Origin: JBAZAX01 sp964568625
GTDB taxonomy: Bacteria; Babelota; Babeliae; Babelales; RVW-14
NCBI GenBank assembly: GCA_964568625.1
Contig: CAZMQG010000022.1
Location: forward strand, 1 to 27,353
DNA: 27,353 nt
Direction of reading: 5' to 3'
A program made the translations under genes and the position numbers. Positions 15,614 to 23,714 of the stretch are shown in pieces (the first letter of the stretch is position 1; each line of letters opens with the position of its first letter). The notes beneath the pieces were generated by a model that was given only the letters and a program-made list of their open reading frames with translations, was not told the origin of the DNA and ran no database searches.

Positions 15614-16568
15614 TTACTAATCCTAGCATTTTTTCTATTTCAAATGTGAGCCTGATTGCCGTCAAATTCTGTTCCGGATGAATCTGATTGGTTTTGTTTT
15701 TAATTGAATTTAAAAAGTACTCTATTTCAAGCTTTAAAGGATTGTCTTTATAAACAAAAACACGTTCGACCAAAGATTCTTGCTTATAATTGAGCTGTTC
15801 TATTCCTATGATTTGTGTACTTGAATTCGTTTGTCTATGAATTGAAATATCCTGTGTTGTGAAATCAAGAAGAATATATTCATTTTTTTGATGAATTTCC
15901 ATTGTGCGTTTTTTGATTTGTGATGCACGGCTTGCGGTTAAATGCGCAAATGCGCCATTCTCAAACCCAATTTGAACGGAAGCTATATCGCAAGAGTTAG
16001 AATAAATCTTTTGGCCCTGGGCGCTTAGAGATTTTACAGGGGAGTCTATGAATTGAAGTATTAAATCTAAATCATGAATCATTAAATCAAGAACTACGCT
16101 ATCTTTTGATACTCTAGCATCAAAAGGTCCCATGCGATGTATTTCAATCATCAATGGTTGATTTATAATTTTCTTTAACTCTTGAACGGCGCCATTAAAA
16201 CGTTCAACATGTCCTATGTGCAGTGTAAGACCGGATTGTTTTGCGAGATTGATAAGTTCTTCAGCTTCAGCTAGATTTTTTGTAATTGGCTTTTCGACTA
16301 GGACGTGTTTCCCTCTGGTTAGGCAATCTTTTACCACTTTATAGTGGAAATCTGTTGGAACCGCTACAATTACGGCATCAACATCATCGATCCAATCATT
16401 ATAATTTTTAGATTTGATTACAGTAGGATCAATAATTTTTTTGAAATTTGCTTCATTCGTATCTGCAACTCCTACCAATTTTATTGCTTGCAAGCTGTGT
16501 AACTGCGAGCAAATGGAGGCATGATACCCACCCATTTTACCTAACCCTATGACACCTAATCTTATCAT
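15573..16568 (-). CDS. Gfo/Idh/MocA-family sugar oxidoreductase, possible GnnA-like
   Basis: This 331-residue protein has the N-terminal Rossmann fold (GVIGLGKMGGYH with GxGxxG), the VLVEKPIT motif with the catalytic-region Lys, the GHVERFNGA segment, and MIHDLDLILQF, which supplies the conserved HD of the active site. The family uses NAD(P) to oxidise sugars, often nucleotide sugars. Its position between lpxA and lpxI suggests a lipid A substrate. GnnA of Acidithiobacillus ferrooxidans, which oxidises C3 of UDP-GlcNAc before amination by GnnB, belongs to this family. No GnnB aminotransferase is in the window, so this assignment is inference. AGGAA precedes the ATG; lpxA ends 19 bases upstream. 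Confidence 0.9.
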   Translation of the reverse strand: MIRLGVIGLGKMGGYHASICSQLHSLQAIKLVGVADTNEANFKKIIDPTVIKSKNYNDWIDDVDAVIVAVPTDFHYKVVKDCLTRGKHVLVEKPITKNLAEAEELINLAKQSGLTLHIGHVERFNGAVQELKKIINQPLMIEIHRMGPFDARVSKDSVVLDLMIHDLDLILQFIDSPVKSLSAQGQKIYSNSCDIASVQIGFENGAFAHLTASRASQIKKRTMEIHQKNEYILLDFTTQDISIHRQTNSSTQIIGIEQLNYKQESLVERVFVYKDNPLKLEIEYFLNSIKNKTNQIHPEQNLTAIRLTFEIEKMLGLVNDCDNSWNGNTSR

Positions 16569-16587
16569 TGATGCTTCCTATGGTATA

Positions 16588-17427
16588 TTACAAGCCTTCT
16601 TGAGGTTGAACTTTACTATCTTGATCGGAAACAGCACGCATTGACACTCCGCGCTTGCTGTTTTCAATGAAATTCAAAAAGTGTTGAACTTGAGGATTAT
16701 TTCCCCATGATTCACTAGCTGCAATCTCTTTAATTTTTGGTACAAACATTTTTTCGTTATAAAAAAGCTTAGTAACATGTTTGAGCGCGTTGATAGTTTC
16801 AGATGAAAAACCGGCGCGTTTTAGAGCTATAATATTTAGCCCCGCGTAGGCTGCTGGTTGCTCATTGAATAAACAAAACGGTGGCAGATCTTGGCGTGCT
16901 CCACTAAATGGAGCAACTGCGGTAAATGTCCCAACGCGACAAAATTGGTGTGTTGCGGCGTATGCCATTAAAAAGGCATTTTTTTCTATATAAGAGTGTC
17001 CGCCAAGACTTACATTGTTTATAAGAGTAACATTATCTTCTAGAATTGAATCATGCGATACATGGGAATAATTCATGATGTAACAGCTGTTACCGATTTT
17101 GGTAAGCCCGTCAGGATATTTTGAGGCATGTATTGTTACAAATTCCCGAAGTTCGCAGTTTTGCCCGATTTCGATATTTCCGTAACTTTCCTTGGTCCCA
17201 ATATTTTGGGCTGGAAATCCGACCATGACGTTTGCATGAAGTCTTGTGTTATCGCCTATTTTGACATTTCCGACTACAACGCAAAACGGTCCAACTTTTA
17301 CATTATTACCTAAATCAACCTTATCACCAACAATTGCTGATGGATGAATATAGGTCTCATTTGAATGAAAAAAAGCTTCCTCAAAATTGGAAGCTCCCTT
17401 TTTTGCTTTAATAATATTGTCGTTCAC
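16588..17427 (-). CDS. lpxA: Acyl-ACP--UDP-N-acetylglucosamine O-acyltransferase LpxA
   Basis: LpxA transfers a 3-hydroxyacyl chain from acyl carrier protein to UDP-GlcNAc (or its 3-amino analogue), the first step of lipid A synthesis. The 279-residue protein has hexapeptide repeats forming a left-handed beta helix (about 27-185). NYSHVSHDS holds H122 and the catalytic-type H125, followed by GGHSYI and ATHQFCRVG, then a helical C-terminus starting GLNIIALKRAGFS. The frame opens with GTG at 17427, with no clear ribosome site, and has an N-terminal extension of about 18 residues relative to the E. coli enzyme, so the true start may be internal. The gene begins 28 bases after tRNA-Gln on the same strand. 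Confidence 0.93.
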   Translation of the reverse strand: MNDNIIKAKKGASNFEEAFFHSNETYIHPSAIVGDKVDLGNNVKVGPFCVVVGNVKIGDNTRLHANVMVGFPAQNIGTKESYGNIEIGQNCELREFVTIHASKYPDGLTKIGNSCYIMNYSHVSHDSILEDNVTLINNVSLGGHSYIEKNAFLMAYAATHQFCRVGTFTAVAPFSGARQDLPPFCLFNEQPAAYAGLNIIALKRAGFSSETINALKHVTKLFYNEKMFVPKIKEIAASESWGNNPQVQHFLNFIENSKRGVSMRAVSDQDSKVQPQEGL

Positions 17428-17455
17428 AAAAAACTCAGTAAAAAAAGATTTAAAA

Positions 17456-17530
17456 TGGCTGGGGCGGGAGGATTCGAACCTCCGGGTGGCGGAACCAAAA
17501 TCCGCTGCCTTACCACTTGGCTACGCCCCA
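17456..17530 (-). tRNA. tRNA-Gln (anticodon UUG)
   Basis: On the minus strand the sequence folds as a full cloverleaf. The acceptor is TGGGGCG/CGCCCCA. The D arm is GCC-AAGTGGTAA-GGC and the anticodon arm is GCGGA-TTTTGGT-TCCGC with TTG at the anticodon. The T arm is GGAGG-TTCGAAT-CCTCC. The 3' end reads GCCA, so CCA is encoded. It lies 15 bases downstream of spoVG and 28 upstream of lpxA, all on one strand, suggesting co-transcription. Confidence 0.97.
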
Positions 17531-17545
17531 AGCTGAAACTTTACC

Positions 17546-17806
17546 TTACTCGTCTACCGCTACCTTTTTATACTCTTCTATAACCTTTTCCTCGATCATT
17601 TTTCTGGTGTCTGCGTTCAAAGGATGTACTATATCCTTGAAAGACCCATCCTTTTTTCTGCGAGAAGGCATCGAGACAAACAAACCCTTGTCGCTTTTGA
17701 TAATTTTCATATCACGCACAATAAAACAACCATCGAAAATGATAGTTGCATAGCCTTTAAGTTTACCTTCATTAGCAGGAAAAACTTTTACTTCAGTTAT
17801 CTCCAT
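17546..17806 (-). CDS. spoVG: SpoVG-family nucleic-acid-binding regulator
   Basis: The 86-residue protein is a complete SpoVG: MEITEVKVFPA, the GYATIIFDGCFIVRDMKI core, the FVSMPSRRKKDG loop and FKDIVHPLNADTRKMIE. SpoVG binds DNA and RNA and acts as a pleiotropic regulator in several bacteria; its name comes from Bacillus sporulation, which is not implied here. AAGGA precedes the ATG. A promoter with perfect TTGACA lies upstream at 17914-17942, and a hairpin at 17833-17861 sits in the leader. tRNA-Gln follows directly. Confidence 0.96.
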   Translation of the reverse strand: MEITEVKVFPANEGKLKGYATIIFDGCFIVRDMKIIKSDKGLFVSMPSRRKKDGSFKDIVHPLNADTRKMIEEKVIEEYKKVAVDE

Positions 17807-17832
17807 ACCATTCCTTAGTTTTCAACCCGGCT

Positions 17833-17861
17833 CGAGAGACTCTGCTTTCATGCATCCCTCG
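17833..17861 (-). promoter_or_regulatory. GC-rich hairpin in the spoVG leader
   Basis: On the minus strand CGAGGGA and TCTCTCG pair over seven positions (one G-U), with an inner TGC/GCA stem and an ATGAAA loop. It lies about 27 bases upstream of the spoVG start and is GC-rich in an AT-rich leader. No T-run follows, so it is not an intrinsic terminator; a role in translation or binding is possible. Confidence 0.4.
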
Positions 17862-17913
17862 TGCCCTACGATGACAACATTACCATTACAAAAGTTCAAA
17901 ATTTTATAGCTTA

Positions 17914-17942
17914 AATTTAATAGTTTACAATATGTTTGTCAA
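17914..17942 (-). promoter_or_regulatory. Predicted promoter of spoVG-tRNA-Gln
   Basis: On the minus strand TTGACA (17937-17942) and TAAATT (17914-17919) are separated by 17 bases. The -35 is a perfect consensus. The implied leader to the spoVG ATG is about 100 bases. Confidence 0.65.
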
Positions 17943-17971
17943 CTAGTTTTTCAGCCTTAAATTCGAATGTT

Positions 17972-18883
17972 TTATGCTTTTTCTGCAGCTCTTAATTTTG
18001 CTGATCTGGCCGATTGGTTTAGCTCTAATTCAGTATTTGAAGCGGTTATTGCCTTAGGTGTTAAAATCTTTAACTCGAGTAAGCTTTCTTTTTCTTTGAA
18101 AAAATTTTTTACAATTCGGTCTTCAAGGGAATGAAAGCTAATGCAAACAAGTTTCCCTTTTGGGGCAAGAAATGGCAAGCTTGCATGCAAAAATGACCTG
18201 ATATTCTCAAGTTCATTATTAACAGCAATTCGTAGAGCTTGAAAGGTTTTTGTTGCCGGATGGGTATGTTTTTTACCCTTGTTTGTATATCTAGGAATTA
18301 TTGATTCAATTAGTTCTACGAGTTGGCGGGTTGTTTTGAAACTTTCAGTTTTACGTTTTGTAACAATGGCGCGCGCAATTTTTTTAGCATTGCGTTCTTC
18401 CGCATATTCAAAGAGAATATTAGCGAGTTCGTTTTCTGTGCAGGTATTTAAAATGGTAGCGGCCGTTATGTGGTAATGTGATTTAGACATACGCATGTCC
18501 AAAGGGGTATCTGTCATGAATGATAGGCCTTCTCGTTCGTGGATTTGAAGCTGTGAGGTTCCAAAATCTGCCAATATTCCATCAACGTTTTTTATACCCT
18601 CATTCTTTAGTAACTTATAAAGATGTGCGAAATTACCCCATAAAATATTAATTCTATCGCCATATTTTTCTTTTAAAATAGGGGCGTTTTGTTCAATTGA
18701 TTTTTGATCCCAGTCTATTCCTATTACCTTGCAAGTTGGTTCCAAATCAAGAATTGCGGAAGTATGTCCCCCGCAGCCAAGGGTTGCATCAACATAAGTC
18801 TTACCCGGTTTTGGGTCTAAAAATTGCAATACTTCACTTACTAAAACGCTTTTGTGTGCTGGTTTGATATTTGAGTTATTCAT
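17972..18883 (-). CDS. rsmH: 16S rRNA (cytosine(1402)-N(4))-methyltransferase RsmH
   Basis: RsmH (MraW) methylates N4 of C1402 in the decoding centre of 16S rRNA using S-adenosylmethionine. The 303-residue protein shows HKSVLVSEVLQFL, the SAM-binding DATLGCGGHT, DGILADFGTSQLQ, FQALRIAVNNELE and CISFHSLEDRIVK, all family hallmarks. It normally sits at the head of the mra/dcw cell wall cluster, but neither mraZ nor ftsL nor pbp genes are adjacent. The start lies one base after the stop of the secreted duplicated-domain gene, so it is probably co-transcribed and coupled with it. No strong ribosome site is seen. Confidence 0.96.
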   Translation of the reverse strand: MNNSNIKPAHKSVLVSEVLQFLDPKPGKTYVDATLGCGGHTSAILDLEPTCKVIGIDWDQKSIEQNAPILKEKYGDRINILWGNFAHLYKLLKNEGIKNVDGILADFGTSQLQIHEREGLSFMTDTPLDMRMSKSHYHITAATILNTCTENELANILFEYAEERNAKKIARAIVTKRKTESFKTTRQLVELIESIIPRYTNKGKKHTHPATKTFQALRIAVNNELENIRSFLHASLPFLAPKGKLVCISFHSLEDRIVKNFFKEKESLLELKILTPKAITASNTELELNQSARSAKLRAAEKA

Positions 18884-18884
18884 A

Positions 18885-20180
18885 TTATTTAAAATATCCG
18901 TTTATAACTTTTTTAATATCGGGTTTTTGGGTTGGTTTTACTACATAATCGATAAAATTGCCACTGGCACCATATTTTTCAGTATAAATTGAAATTTTTT
19001 TGTGTTTTAATTCTATCAATTTACCTATGTCTAAGCGACGTCTTGACGGCATGAGTTCATAAATTGATTTATCTGCTAAGTCTTGTTCATCTTCATCAAA
19101 TATTGCCAGATAGCCGCGAATATAAATTCTGTCTCTGGGTTCGATTATTGTGTCAACATCTATAAGTCCTGATTCATTATGTTTTAATTTTATTATTGGT
19201 GTCTTATCAAATCGCCATACAGTCATGTCATCACGTACATTTTCATCGGCTGTCCATGACTCTTTTGTTTTTTGTGCTAACCAGTTTCCTTTTGCTTTTT
19301 TTTCATAAACAAAGCAGGTTACTAAGATTGTTTTACCCGTTTTATTTTCAACATAAAAATCTAGTTCCGGTTGTTTTTTATCTTCTTTTTTTTTATCTAT
19401 ATCTTTAAAATCAAAATCATAAAATTCCCCTGAGATTCCATACTTTTCAATTTCTATAGTAATCTTTTTTCCGTGTAATTGTGCAATTATATCCAAATCT
19501 ATTTTTTTATTATCATCAAGTAATTCAATGGTTGAATCGTCAGCCTCTTTTTTATTGTCAAATATCCCCAAATATCCAAATGTCTTGTTGCGATTCTCTT
19601 CATCGGAAATAGTATCGAGGTCTATGATTACACTTTTGTTGTCTTCAATTTTGTAAATGGATGATTTATCCCATCTCCAACGGCTGGCTGGGCGCTTGTT
19701 TATGTATGAAAAGCATACCACATAAATTGTCTTGCCGGTTTGATTTTCAACTTCAAAATCAAGCTCAGAATTTGTTAGAGTGCCTTCTTTGGGTTTTAGA
19801 TTTATTATTTTTGCTTGTTTGGGTTGAGATTTATTTTTATCATGAGTGTCTTTTGATTCTAGGCCTATATTTTGTTGAGAAGTTGTTTGTTGCTCCTGGT
19901 TTGGTAAAATTGGGGAATTTGTAGTTGTAACTTTTGCTGCTAATGTTGTTTCGGCAGCTGTTTTTTGTTGGGTTTCCTGAATTGCATTTGAAACTGGTGG
20001 CATAATAGGTGTTTGACTGGCTGATGGCATTGAATCTGGAATTTGATTTGGCATAGTAGTATCAGATAATATGGTTTCTTGTGTGGCATCCACAGGCATA
20101 ATTGGGTCTGGTATTTGAGTAAACACTTGTATTGTGCAAATCAGTAATATTGCTGATAAAAAAATAGTTTTTAAATTCAT
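18885..20180 (-). CDS. Secreted protein with two tandem copies of an unknown domain
   Basis: The 431-residue protein has a signal peptide (residues 4-20), then a Pro/Thr/Gln-rich low-complexity linker to about 130, followed by two related domains. Copy 1 (about 139-258) and copy 2 (about 272-412) share ELDF-VEN-TGKTI-V-CF at the start, a GYL-IFD centre, a STIELL/KSIYEL turn, and an EKYG-SG-F end. Copy 2 has an insertion rich in Trp and charged residues. Predicted beta-rich periodicity suggests a sandwich fold, but no family is recognised. AAGGAG lies before the ATG. Coupling to rsmH by a one-base gap is probably positional, not functional. Confidence 0.85.
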   Translation of the reverse strand: MNLKTIFLSAILLICTIQVFTQIPDPIMPVDATQETILSDTTMPNQIPDSMPSASQTPIMPPVSNAIQETQQKTAAETTLAAKVTTTNSPILPNQEQQTTSQQNIGLESKDTHDKNKSQPKQAKIINLKPKEGTLTNSELDFEVENQTGKTIYVVCFSYINKRPASRWRWDKSSIYKIEDNKSVIIDLDTISDEENRNKTFGYLGIFDNKKEADDSTIELLDDNKKIDLDIIAQLHGKKITIEIEKYGISGEFYDFDFKDIDKKKEDKKQPELDFYVENKTGKTILVTCFVYEKKAKGNWLAQKTKESWTADENVRDDMTVWRFDKTPIIKLKHNESGLIDVDTIIEPRDRIYIRGYLAIFDEDEQDLADKSIYELMPSRRRLDIGKLIELKHKKISIYTEKYGASGNFIDYVVKPTQKPDIKKVINGYFK

Positions 20181-20293
20181 GGGTCTCCTTAATAAATTAC
20201 AAGCAAAACTCTACAAACTAAAAGCCATTAAGAGAAATCTAGCATCAATTTCTTTGAAACTACAGCATTTTCCTAAAAGCAGTTTAGCGATAC

Positions 20294-21730
20294 TTAATTC
20301 ATCATGATTTCTTGCTCAATCCTTTTTATTTTTTTTGCCATATCTAAGTCATTCGAACAAATTGATTCAACTTTACCTATCGCATGGATTACCGTCGAGT
20401 GATCGCGTCCGCCCACAAATGATCCGATTACTTGCAATGAGCAATTTGTGAGCTTTTTCATTAAGTAAAATACAATTTGTCTTATCTCAGCAATTTCTTT
20501 ATATCGTTTTTTTGCTTTAATGTCTGATACTGAAACATCAAAATTTTTTGCTACGATTTTTAAAACGGTTTCAAGAGAGGCGTTTTCGGATTTCGGGTTG
20601 CTCAAGTTTAAAAGGACTTTTTTTGCAAGCTCAATAGAAATTTGAGTGTTAATTAATGCTGCAAACGCGCTTACACGCACTAAAGCTCCTTCTAATTCTC
20701 GAATATTTGAAATGACTCGTGATGCTATAAAATTTGCTACGTCACTTGGTAAATTGATTTTATTTTGTTCGGCTTTTTTGTTTAAAATTGCAATTTTTGT
20801 TTCAAGATCTGGGATTTGAATATCAGCTACAAGTCCCCATTCCAATCTTGATTTTAATCGACTTTGTAGCCCTGCAATTTCTTTTGGAAAGGTGTCGCTG
20901 GACATGATAATTTGTTTATGTTCTTCGTAAAGATTATTGAAAATATGAAAAAATATCTCTTGAGTTTGTTCTTTATTGGATAAAAATTGTACATCATCCA
21001 ATAAGAAGAGATCTAACTTTTGATATTTGCTTCGAAATTGATCAGCCTTATCAAAACGAATGCAGTTTATAAATTCTGTAATAAATCTATCCGTAGTTTC
21101 ATAACATACGGTAATATTTGGATGTTTTTTCTTTACGGCATTCCCAATTGCGTGCATTAAATGAGTTTTTCCAAGGCCTGTTCCTCCATATATAAAAAGA
21201 GGATTGTAAACTTTTCCCAAATTTTCGACTACGGCTATGGCGGCGGCATTTGCGAGGGAATTATTTGGGCCTACAATGAAATTTTCAAAAATATAATTTT
21301 CGTTCAGATTATTGCCATAGTGATTATACTGATTTTTTTTTGAAACTTTTATCAGGGCTTTTGATTGTTGCTGTTTAGAGTCCATGCTTATTTGGGGAAT
21401 ATGATTTACATGTAGCTGATTTTGGGTTGACTGAATTGTTGATGCAGGAATAATATTACGAATTTGTTGTGTTTCTTGTCCGCCACAAATGAAAATTATT
21501 TTGATTTCATTTACGTTCAAAAGCCTACTGAGATGTTTTTTTAAAAGTTCTATGTAATGTTCCTGAATCCATTTGCTAATGAACTGATTAGGGGCTTTAA
21601 GTGTGATTACCCCAGTTGCTGAATTCCAATCTTGTAGACTAACAGCTTTAAACCAGGTTTCAACAATTTGGCTTCCGGCCTCTTGTTTGATGAGTTTTAA
21701 AAATTCATCCCAAATTAATTGCACATACAT
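20294..21730 (-). CDS. dnaA: Chromosomal replication initiator DnaA
   Basis: DnaA binds DnaA boxes at oriC and, with ATP, opens the duplex and loads the replicative helicase. The 478-residue protein has domain I (about 1-80), a poorly conserved linker, and the AAA+ domain. Walker A is GGTGLGKT at 182-189 and Walker B is LFLLDDVQF at about 241-249. Domain IV has the DNA-binding signature GGRDHSTVIHAIGK near the C-terminus. AAGG lies five bases before the ATG; a GTG two codons in is an alternative start. A promoter with perfect -10 lies upstream (21799-21827) and a DnaA box lies in the leader (21756-21764), suggesting autoregulation. dnaN and recF are not adjacent. Confidence 0.98.
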   Translation of the reverse strand: MYVQLIWDEFLKLIKQEAGSQIVETWFKAVSLQDWNSATGVITLKAPNQFISKWIQEHYIELLKKHLSRLLNVNEIKIIFICGGQETQQIRNIIPASTIQSTQNQLHVNHIPQISMDSKQQQSKALIKVSKKNQYNHYGNNLNENYIFENFIVGPNNSLANAAAIAVVENLGKVYNPLFIYGGTGLGKTHLMHAIGNAVKKKHPNITVCYETTDRFITEFINCIRFDKADQFRSKYQKLDLFLLDDVQFLSNKEQTQEIFFHIFNNLYEEHKQIIMSSDTFPKEIAGLQSRLKSRLEWGLVADIQIPDLETKIAILNKKAEQNKINLPSDVANFIASRVISNIRELEGALVRVSAFAALINTQISIELAKKVLLNLSNPKSENASLETVLKIVAKNFDVSVSDIKAKKRYKEIAEIRQIVFYLMKKLTNCSLQVIGSFVGGRDHSTVIHAIGKVESICSNDLDMAKKIKRIEQEIMMN

Positions 21731-21755
21731 TCCTTAATGTTAAATTCTGTTGTCA

Positions 21756-21764
21756 TGTGAATAA
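21756..21764 (-). promoter_or_regulatory. DnaA box in the dnaA leader
   Basis: TTATTCACA on the minus strand fits the consensus TTATNCACA. It lies 26 bases upstream of the dnaA start, downstream of the predicted transcription start, where DnaA binding could block its own transcription. I found only one full match in this gap. Confidence 0.5.
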
Positions 21765-21773
21765 TCAAAAGTG

Positions 21774-21802
21774 TTGATATGAAATTGGAGTATCGTTAAT
21801 TA
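21774..21802 (+). promoter_or_regulatory. Predicted promoter of the TPR lipoprotein gene
   Basis: TTGATA (21774-21779) and TAATTA (21797-21802) are 17 bases apart, pointing to the gene at 21856. Its -10 overlaps the opposed dnaA -10, so the two promoters probably compete. Confidence 0.45.
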
Positions 21803-21827
21803 TATCAGTAGTTGGCAAAAGGGTAAA
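21799..21827 (-). promoter_or_regulatory. Predicted dnaA promoter
   Basis: On the minus strand TTTACC (21822-21827) and a perfect TATAAT (21799-21804) are 17 bases apart, about 70 bases upstream of the dnaA ATG. Confidence 0.65.
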
Positions 21828-21855
21828 TTTTTATAAAATTCAATGGGAGATTGTC

Positions 21856-22575
21856 ATGAATAAAGAGAAAATTCTAGGAACCTTTTGTATATTTGGACTG
21901 GTTTTTGTCATACTTTTATGCGGTTGTGGAAAAAAGGGGGATGATAAAAATGAAAAATTGGCGCAAACCTATTATAAACTTTGCATGTTAGAGGTTTCAC
22001 AAAATTCAGACAAAAGTGATAGTCCACAAACTACTTACAGAAAGGCTTTATCTTATATTCAAGAGGCAATAAATTATAAGGCGAGTGCTGATTTTTTAGC
22101 GGTTAAAGCGACGATCCTGTTCAGGTTGGGAGATTTTGAGCAAAGTTGCCAAAGTTTTGAGGCGGCGTTAGCTTTTGAGGACGTATCTGCAAAAGTACGT
22201 GCTAGTATATTGAATAACTATGCCTGTTTGCTTGCTCAGATGGGAAATGTTGATAAGGCTTTGGGAATACTGGATAATCTGGCCAAGGATAGTGACTATT
22301 TTACACCTCAGGCTGCAGTATTTAACAGAGGTAAGATTTTTTTTGATAGGCAAAATTACAAACAAGCTATAATGGAATTTTCTAGAACTGTGGCGTTAGC
22401 TCCTGAATATGTGGATGCACATTATTTTTTGGCTTTATCAGCATTTAAGTTGCAGAACAAAGATTTGGCCAAAGCTGAGGTAGAGTCTGTACTGTTTTTG
22501 GACCCTTCTCATGAAGGGGGGATTGCATTGGCAGATAAGCTAGGTGTTAATTTAGGCATTAATAATAAACAATAG
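21856..22575 (+). CDS. TPR-repeat lipoprotein
   Basis: This 239-residue protein has a lipoprotein signal peptide with a lipobox-like LCGC and the acylated Cys probably at residue 24. It then carries tetratricopeptide-like helical pairs: YRKALSYIQEAINY, FRLGDFEQSCQSFEAAL, NYACLLAQMGNVDKALGIL, FFDRQNYKQAIMEFSRTVAL and AHYFLALSAFKLQNKDLAK. TPR lipoproteins scaffold envelope assemblies such as the BAM complex or pilus machinery; which applies here cannot be told. GGGAG precedes the ATG. It is divergent from dnaA with overlapping promoters. Confidence 0.88.
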   Translation: MNKEKILGTFCIFGLVFVILLCGCGKKGDDKNEKLAQTYYKLCMLEVSQNSDKSDSPQTTYRKALSYIQEAINYKASADFLAVKATILFRLGDFEQSCQSFEAALAFEDVSAKVRASILNNYACLLAQMGNVDKALGILDNLAKDSDYFTPQAAVFNRGKIFFDRQNYKQAIMEFSRTVALAPEYVDAHYFLALSAFKLQNKDLAKAEVESVLFLDPSHEGGIALADKLGVNLGINNKQ

Positions 22576-22744
22576 ATGGCGAAGTAGAGTATAACTCCCC
22601 TTACTTCAATTTTAAAAAACAATTGTTGTAATTTCAGGTTGTAATTTTTTATTATAAATAAGGGATAAGATCTTGGATAGGGACGAGATCTTTGTTTCGT
22701 GGGGTATGTTGAGCCTGAATATACAGTTAGACTAGGGGGGAGTT

Positions 22745-23434
22745 ATGAAGGTTTCAAGGTTTATCTTTGTGTTTTTTTTTATGTTTTCTTATTTACTTTC
22801 TTATGTAGAACCTGACCTGGGAGGATTGTTTGCAAAAATTGTGCGATCTGGCGGTGTTGGTCAAGAAAAAACGCAGGTAGAATATGAACCGCGGGAGCAA
22901 CTCGAACATCAATCTGGTGATATATCCAAGAATTTAACCGACAGTCCTATTCAGAGCGTAAATGCGCTTGATAGTTCTTCAAAGGAAGTTGTAACTGATA
23001 GCCTATCAGATAGGTTACCTGAAAGCCTTGTCTTTAATATCCAGGGAATGGCACAATTTACAAAATTAGTGGTCAAAAATTCGTATTCAAAGCCGGTTGT
23101 TTTAAAAATTTATTCATCTATGCATCAGGATTCAAAAAGAGTAGCTCCGGTTTTCCAGGCCGTTGCAGACGAATTTAAAAATCAAGTCATATTTGCGGGA
23201 TTAAATGTTGCGCAAAATATGGAGATTTTTATGCAAATTTCGATGTTTTATAAGCTAAAAAAGGTTGATTTACCACTTTTTTTGTTTTATAAAGATGGGC
23301 AGCTTTTGATGCCTTTTTTGGCAGGATTTCAACCTCAAAGTTATCTTTCAGGTTATATTCAGCAAAGATTTTTTACCAATGCTGGAGATTCTCAGGATAT
23401 TCCCGAATCCCTTAAGATAGGCTCTAATAAGTGA
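22745..23434 (+). CDS. Secreted thioredoxin-fold protein lacking active-site cysteines
   Basis: The 229-residue protein has a signal peptide (residues 5-20), an acidic variable linker to about 95 and a thioredoxin-like domain at about 97-210. The strand KPVVLKIYSSM leads into the position where thioredoxins have WCGPC; here residues 124-130 read SSMHQDS with no Cys. The following helix (VAPVFQAVADEF), the LPLFLFYKDGQ segment with the cis-Pro at 177, and the final helix are conserved. It therefore cannot do thiol redox chemistry and may bind peptides or act as a chaperone. GGGGGGAG lies before the ATG. No partner Dsb gene is adjacent. Confidence 0.75.
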   Translation: MKVSRFIFVFFFMFSYLLSYVEPDLGGLFAKIVRSGGVGQEKTQVEYEPREQLEHQSGDISKNLTDSPIQSVNALDSSSKEVVTDSLSDRLPESLVFNIQGMAQFTKLVVKNSYSKPVVLKIYSSMHQDSKRVAPVFQAVADEFKNQVIFAGLNVAQNMEIFMQISMFYKLKKVDLPLFLFYKDGQLLMPFLAGFQPQSYLSGYIQQRFFTNAGDSQDIPESLKIGSNK

Positions 23435-23558
23435 TTAGTACGAGGCTGTAGCGTTAAATTGGCATTTTGGGGTCTCTTTAAGTAGGGGAATTTTTTATAG
23501 ATTGGGCGTGTCTGTTTGGGTTGTATTGCTTTTCTGTATAGTGTGATCTGTAGGGCGT

Positions 23559-23587
23559 TTTACAATTTAAATTTACAGGTATATAAT
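23559..23587 (+). promoter_or_regulatory. Strong predicted promoter of the small secreted protein gene
   Basis: TTTACA (23559-23564) and a perfect TATAAT (23582-23587) are separated by 17 bases. This is the best sigma70 match I see in the window. The leader to the ATG at 23728 is about 135 bases and holds a 12-base direct repeat (TGGTAGGTTATA at 23673 and 23697). Confidence 0.7.
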
Positions 23588-23714
23588 AAGTTATAAGTTT
23601 TTAAATAGAAAAGTCTGAAAATGGCTTTTCGTCTCGATCAAAGAAATATTAAAAGCTTTGACAGAGGGAAATGGTAGGTTATAAGTTCGAAGAAGTGGTA
23701 GGTTATATTTTTTT

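Noticed and set aside
22650..22700. Terminator-like hairpin AAGATCT/AGATCTT between the TPR and thioredoxin-fold genes
   Set aside because: The stem is only 7 bp with a 12-base loop and the following T-run is interrupted, so evidence is too weak.
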